The notes beneath the pieces were generated by a model. It saw only the letters and a program-made list of their open reading frames with translations, was not told where the DNA came from and made no database searches. Shown piece after piece: positions 7,607-10,084 of a DNA stretch of 10,084 bases. The stretch is from the NCBI GenBank assembly GCA_003218735.1, contig QHOJ01000057.1, positions 1-10,084 of the forward strand, written 5' to 3'. The position numbers and the translations under genes were made by a program. The DNA is from Verrucomicrobiota bacterium. Its GTDB lineage: Bacteria > Verrucomicrobiota > Verrucomicrobiia > Chthoniobacterales > UBA10450. Positions within the stretch are counted from its first letter, which is position 1, and every line of letters begins with the position of its first letter.

Positions 7607-7638
7607 CGTAAGCGGGGAACCAGTAGCTATTTAACGTT
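7593..7638. repeat. Long-loop inverted repeat between yqeY and ispD
   Basis: AACGTTAAA (7593-7601) and TTTAACGTT (7630-7638) are perfect 9-base inverted arms with 28 bases between them. The right arm lies within the 12-mer TTAACGTTTTAA (7631-7642), identical to 5139-5150. In yqeY-ispD mRNA the arms could pair. No U-run follows, so it does not look like a standard terminator. Two oppositely oriented copies of a repeat would create the same pattern. Confidence 0.4.
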
Positions 7639-7652
7639 TTAATCTTAACGCG

Positions 7653-8105
7653 TCACGACAGTTGCCGCGACACTTCCTGGCTCAGCGTTTTGCCATCGGC
7701 GCGGCCTGCCAGTTTTGCTTGTAATGCCTTCATGACACCGCCCATCTGCGCCTTCGACGTGGCGCCAGTCTCCGCAATTGTCTCGCGCACAACCTTGGCC
7801 AGTTCATCAGAACTCATCGCTTGCGGTAAATAGGCATTCAAGATCGACAATTCCTCTTTTTCTTTCGCTGCAAGCTCAGCACGACCGCCTTTCTCGAAAC
7901 TCTCGATCGAATCCTCGCGCTGTTTTGCCTGCTTGCGCACAACTTGTGCGGCTTCTGCCTCGCTCAGCTCGGCTTCCGCCCCGGATTTTGCGATCGCCGC
8001 GTATTTCAATGCGGACTTAAGCATTCGTAGAACGCCAAGCTTGCTCGCATCCTTTGCGCGCATGGCATCTTTCAAATCGAAGTCGATACGCTCCTCCAGT
8101 GTCAT
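7653..8105 (-). CDS. GatB/YqeY domain protein
   Basis: This 150-residue protein has the full-length YqeY form. The N-terminal part (MTLEERIDFDLKDAMRAKDASKLGVLRMLKSALK) is the characteristic helical bundle start. The later segment NAYLPQAMSSDELAKVVRETIAETGATSKAQMGGVMKALQAKLAGRADGKTLSQEVSRQL is the conserved C-terminal domain shared with the GatB/GatE amidotransferase tail that contacts tRNA. Stand-alone YqeY proteins are common in bacteria, but their role is not well established. The start ATG is at 8105-8103, with CCGCGG rather than a Shine-Dalgarno in front. It follows fabD on the same strand after 67 bases. No rpsU, a frequent neighbour of yqeY, is present here. Confidence 0.94.
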   Translation of the reverse strand: MTLEERIDFDLKDAMRAKDASKLGVLRMLKSALKYAAIAKSGAEAELSEAEAAQVVRKQAKQREDSIESFEKGGRAELAAKEKEELSILNAYLPQAMSSDELAKVVRETIAETGATSKAQMGGVMKALQAKLAGRADGKTLSQEVSRQLS

Positions 8106-8154
8106 CCGCGGAAATTACGGCGGCGACATACGATTGTCGAGATATGGACAGCCC

Positions 8155-8173
8155 GATGCCGCAGCGCGGCGTC
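8155..8173. repeat. GC-rich hairpin at the 3' end of fabD
   Basis: GATGCCGC, AGC, GCGGCGTC forms an 8-bp stem with one G-U pair if transcribed from the plus strand; on the minus-strand fabD transcript one pair is mismatched (C-A). It starts at the fabD stop and has no T-run after it on the minus strand, so a terminator is doubtful. It may slow decay or be chance in GC-rich DNA. Confidence 0.3.
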
Positions 8174-9086
8174 TACCCGTGAACTCGCTCAGCGCATTTC
8201 CGCACCGATTCCGCGTCACTCACCGAAATGACATCCGCGCCTTTTCGCGTTCGTTGCAACAAACCAGCCAGCACGCCGCCGGGCCCCAGCTCAATAAAGA
8301 AATCGCATCCAAGCGCCGCAAGCCGCTCCACGCAATCCAGCCAGCGGACCGTGCCGACGACCTGATCTTGCAATGTTCGACGAATTTCATCCGCCGTTTT
8401 CACTTCTCGTCCGGTAACATTGCTGACCACAGCGAAGCGCGGTGTTTCTATCGACAGACCGACAAGTGCCTCGCCAAGTTTTCGGTAGGCAGTCTCCATC
8501 AGACGAGAATGATATGCCCCAGCAACATTGAGCAATGTTGCCCGGCGAATCCCATGCTCTTTTGCCATCCCAATCGCCGCTTCAACTTTGGCACGTTCTC
8601 CCGAAATCACGATCTGTCCGGGAGCGTTGATGTTCGCAATATCGACATCGGCATCTGCGGCCAGCCCGCGCACCGCATTTTCATCTGCCCCGATCATCGC
8701 CGCCATTGCGCCTGAGGTCACGGCGCAGGCTTCGTCCATCAATTCGCCACGCCGCTGCACGAGTTTTAATCCTGTTGCGAAATCAAACGTACCGGCCGCT
8801 GCGTGCGCAGTCATTTCACCTAACGACAAGCCCGCTGGCCCGTTAGCTCGCGTAATGCGGCCAGACAAGCAAGTCCATGAACGTGAAGCGCCGGCTGACA
8901 ATTCGAAGTCTTCGTCAACTCTTCGATGGGCCCGCGCCACGCAATCTCGCTCAACTTCCGCCCGAGAATCTCATCCGCCCTTCGAAACAAATCGGACGCG
9001 ACAGGAAATTGCTCCACTAGATCGCGCCCCATCCCGACGCTTTGTGCACCTTGACCGGCAAAAAGCAGTGCGATTTTTTTGGCCAT
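8173..9086 (-). pseudogene. fabD: Malonyl-CoA:ACP transacylase split by a frameshift
   Basis: FabD moves malonyl groups from CoA to acyl carrier protein to start fatty-acid elongation. Two minus-strand frames together cover the family. The first, from the ATG at 9086-9084 to a TAG at 8822-8820, gives 88 residues including LLFAGQGAQSVGMG (Gln12 at the active site) and EELTKTSNCQPAL. The second frame is in phase from about 8832 to the stop at 8173-8175 and carries the nucleophile elbow GLSLGE (serine codon 8826-8824), KLVQRRGELM with the conserved Arg, NAPGQIVISG, GAYHSRLM with the catalytic His, and the C-terminal IELGPGGVLAGLLQRTRKG. The break is near 8832-8840. Compared with E. coli FabD (from memory), the stretch between QPAL and the elbow is about 13 bases short, so the strand leading to the catalytic serine seems to be missing. 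It may be a true mutation, a strain variant, or an assembly error; fabD is normally essential. Confidence 0.88.
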
Positions 9087-9198
9087 GACATTTAGTTAAT
9101 CGCGTTCTTTCAGAAGCACGATAACGAAATTTTCGCGTAGCGAAATTACGCTTGCGCCATGATCGGGTGCCGGGAGCGTAGCTACACTTGTCGATCTT
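9087..9198. other. Divergent fabD/nuoD intergenic region
   Basis: These 112 bases must hold any promoters for both genes, but I find none convincing. The sequence CGAAATT occurs twice (9125-9131 and 9141-9147), and TTTCGC-GTA-GCGAAA (9131-9145) is a perfect 6-bp inverted repeat that could be an operator or chance. TACACT at 9183-9188 is a weak -10 candidate for nuoD that would give a nearly leaderless mRNA. Confidence 0.3.
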
Positions 9199-10084
9199 AT
9201 GGCTTTCACGACACGTGAGATTGAATCACCCGACCCCGTAACGCGAGTCGTCGCCGCAGACGCGGCATTGCATCGGTCCGATGACGATATTGGCGAGAAG
9301 ATGGTGCTCAACATGGGGCCGTCGCATCCGGCCACGCACGGCGTTTTACGGCTCGTGCTTGAGCTTGACGGCGAAATCATTACCAAGGCCACGCCGGACA
9401 TCGGCTTTTTGCATCGTGGGGACGAAAAAATCGCCGAGAATATGCAATACAACCAGTTCGTGCCTTACACTGACCGGCTCGATTATCTGGCGCCACTCTC
9501 GAACAATGTGGCTTACGCGCTTGCAGTGGAAAAACTGATGGGTTGGGAGGTTCCGGCACGCGGCAAAGCCATTCGCACGATTTGCTGTGAAACATCTCGC
9601 ATCTCGTCGCACTTAATGGGCATCGGCGCGATGGCTCTCGACCTCGGCGCGATAACCGTGTTTCTCTACACGTTCACCGAGCGCGAAAAACTTTATAATC
9701 TTTTCGAACTGCTAACCGGGGCGCGCTTTACCACGTCATACACTCGAGTGGGCGGACAAATTCGCGATCTTCCCGAAGGCTTTATTCCACAGCTGAAAAA
9801 CTTTCTCGATGGATTCATTCCAAGCCTCGACGAGTGCGATAAACTGCTTACACGTAATCGCATTTTTGTCGATCGAACAAGGGACATCGGCGTCATTTCG
9901 AAGGACCGCGCGATTGCCTATGCCCTTTCCGGGCCAAACTTGCGCGGCAGCGGGATCGAACACGATTTGCGGCGTACGCACCCCTATCTCGATTATGATG
10001 AGTACGATTTCGATGTCGTGATTGGCAGCGCAGGCGATTGCTACGATCGCTATCTGGTGCGCATTGAGGAGATGCGGCAAAGCG
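9199..10084 (+). CDS. nuoD: NADH-quinone oxidoreductase subunit D, N-terminal part, runs off the window
   Basis: NuoD is the 49-kDa-type subunit of respiratory complex I; it sits in the peripheral arm and helps form the quinone pocket. The frame gives 295 residues without a stop, of about 400 expected. After a poorly conserved N-terminal extension (1-33), the family core begins at KMVLNMGPSHPATHGVLRL. His47 (THG) and Tyr96 (RLDY), spaced 49 residues apart, match the quinone-binding His and Tyr known from bovine and Thermus complex I. Also present are PDIGFLHRGDEKIAE, YALAVEKLMGWEVP, ETSRISSHLMGIG, TGARFTTSYTRVGG, and SGPNLRGSGIEHDLRRTHPY. The ATG at 9199 is preferred; ATG at 9301 would begin just at the conserved core. 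No Shine-Dalgarno is visible for 9199. The gene upstream is divergent fabD, not nuoC, so the nuo cluster is either split or begins here. Confidence 0.97.
   Translation, partial: MAFTTREIESPDPVTRVVAADAALHRSDDDIGEKMVLNMGPSHPATHGVLRLVLELDGEIITKATPDIGFLHRGDEKIAENMQYNQFVPYTDRLDYLAPLSNNVAYALAVEKLMGWEVPARGKAIRTICCETSRISSHLMGIGAMALDLGAITVFLYTFTEREKLYNLFELLTGARFTTSYTRVGGQIRDLPEGFIPQLKNFLDGFIPSLDECDKLLTRNRIFVDRTRDIGVISKDRAIAYALSGPNLRGSGIEHDLRRTHPYLDYDEYDFDVVIGSAGDCYDRYLVRIEEMRQS

Noticed and set aside
8124..8139. Inverted repeat CGACA/TGTCG before yqeY
   Set aside because: Arms of only five bases in GC-rich DNA are expected by chance.
7933..8715. Plus-strand open frame of 260 codons across yqeY, the gap and fabD
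   Set aside because: It is antisense to two recognised genes and crosses the gap between them; its protein is low in coherent hydrophobic pattern and rich in Ser, Arg and Cys as expected for a shadow frame.
8820..8840. Programmed frameshift in fabD
   Set aside because: No slippery heptamer or downstream structure is evident at the junction, and the coding region is also short by several residues, which recoding would not explain.
8528..9088. Plus-strand open frame of 186 codons over fabD
   Set aside because: It is fully antisense to conserved FabD coding sequence and shows no domain.

Overview
The window reads as ordinary chromosomal DNA from a moderately GC-rich, Gram-negative bacterium. 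The protein flavour (enolase, FabD, NuoD, GT9 glycosyltransferase, plus two secreted proteins of unknown family) suggests a Verrucomicrobiota member, perhaps a soil Chthoniobacterales-like lineage. This placement rests on recalled similarity, not on a search. Almost no gene has a convincing Shine-Dalgarno sequence. I see no tRNA, rRNA, CRISPR array, insertion sequence or phage gene.

Layout. (1) Positions 1-814, minus strand: the N-terminal 271 codons of enolase, with a good sigma70-type promoter at 847-875. (2) Positions 972-2215, plus strand: two secreted proteins of unknown function joined by a GTGA stop/start overlap. (3) Positions 2310-5086, plus strand: acylphosphatase, ABC ATPase, ABC-2 permease and a membrane-anchored TPR-like protein, every junction overlapping. 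(4) Positions 5160-6883, plus strand: a YfcE-like metallophosphoesterase and a GT9 heptosyltransferase that seems to start at CTG. (5) Positions 6880-9086, minus strand: ispD (isoprenoid precursor synthesis), a YqeY protein, and fabD (malonyl-CoA:ACP transacylase), which is broken by a frameshift. (6) Positions 9199-10084, plus strand: the N-terminal 295 codons of nuoD (complex I), divergent from fabD.

How the genes fit together. Most are housekeeping: glycolysis, fatty-acid and isoprenoid synthesis, outer-membrane sugar transfer and respiration. The acyP-ABC-TPR cassette probably encodes one export or membrane-remodelling unit of unknown substrate. The secreted pair is probably co-expressed and works outside the cytoplasmic membrane.

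Most worth a second look: the fabD reading frame, which breaks just before the catalytic GLSLGE motif and appears to have lost the strand leading into it; the GT9 gene, whose catalytic N-terminus can only be made from a non-AUG codon; and a short motif containing TTAACGTT that recurs in two separate intergenic regions. I found no clear evidence of a novel defence or mobile system.
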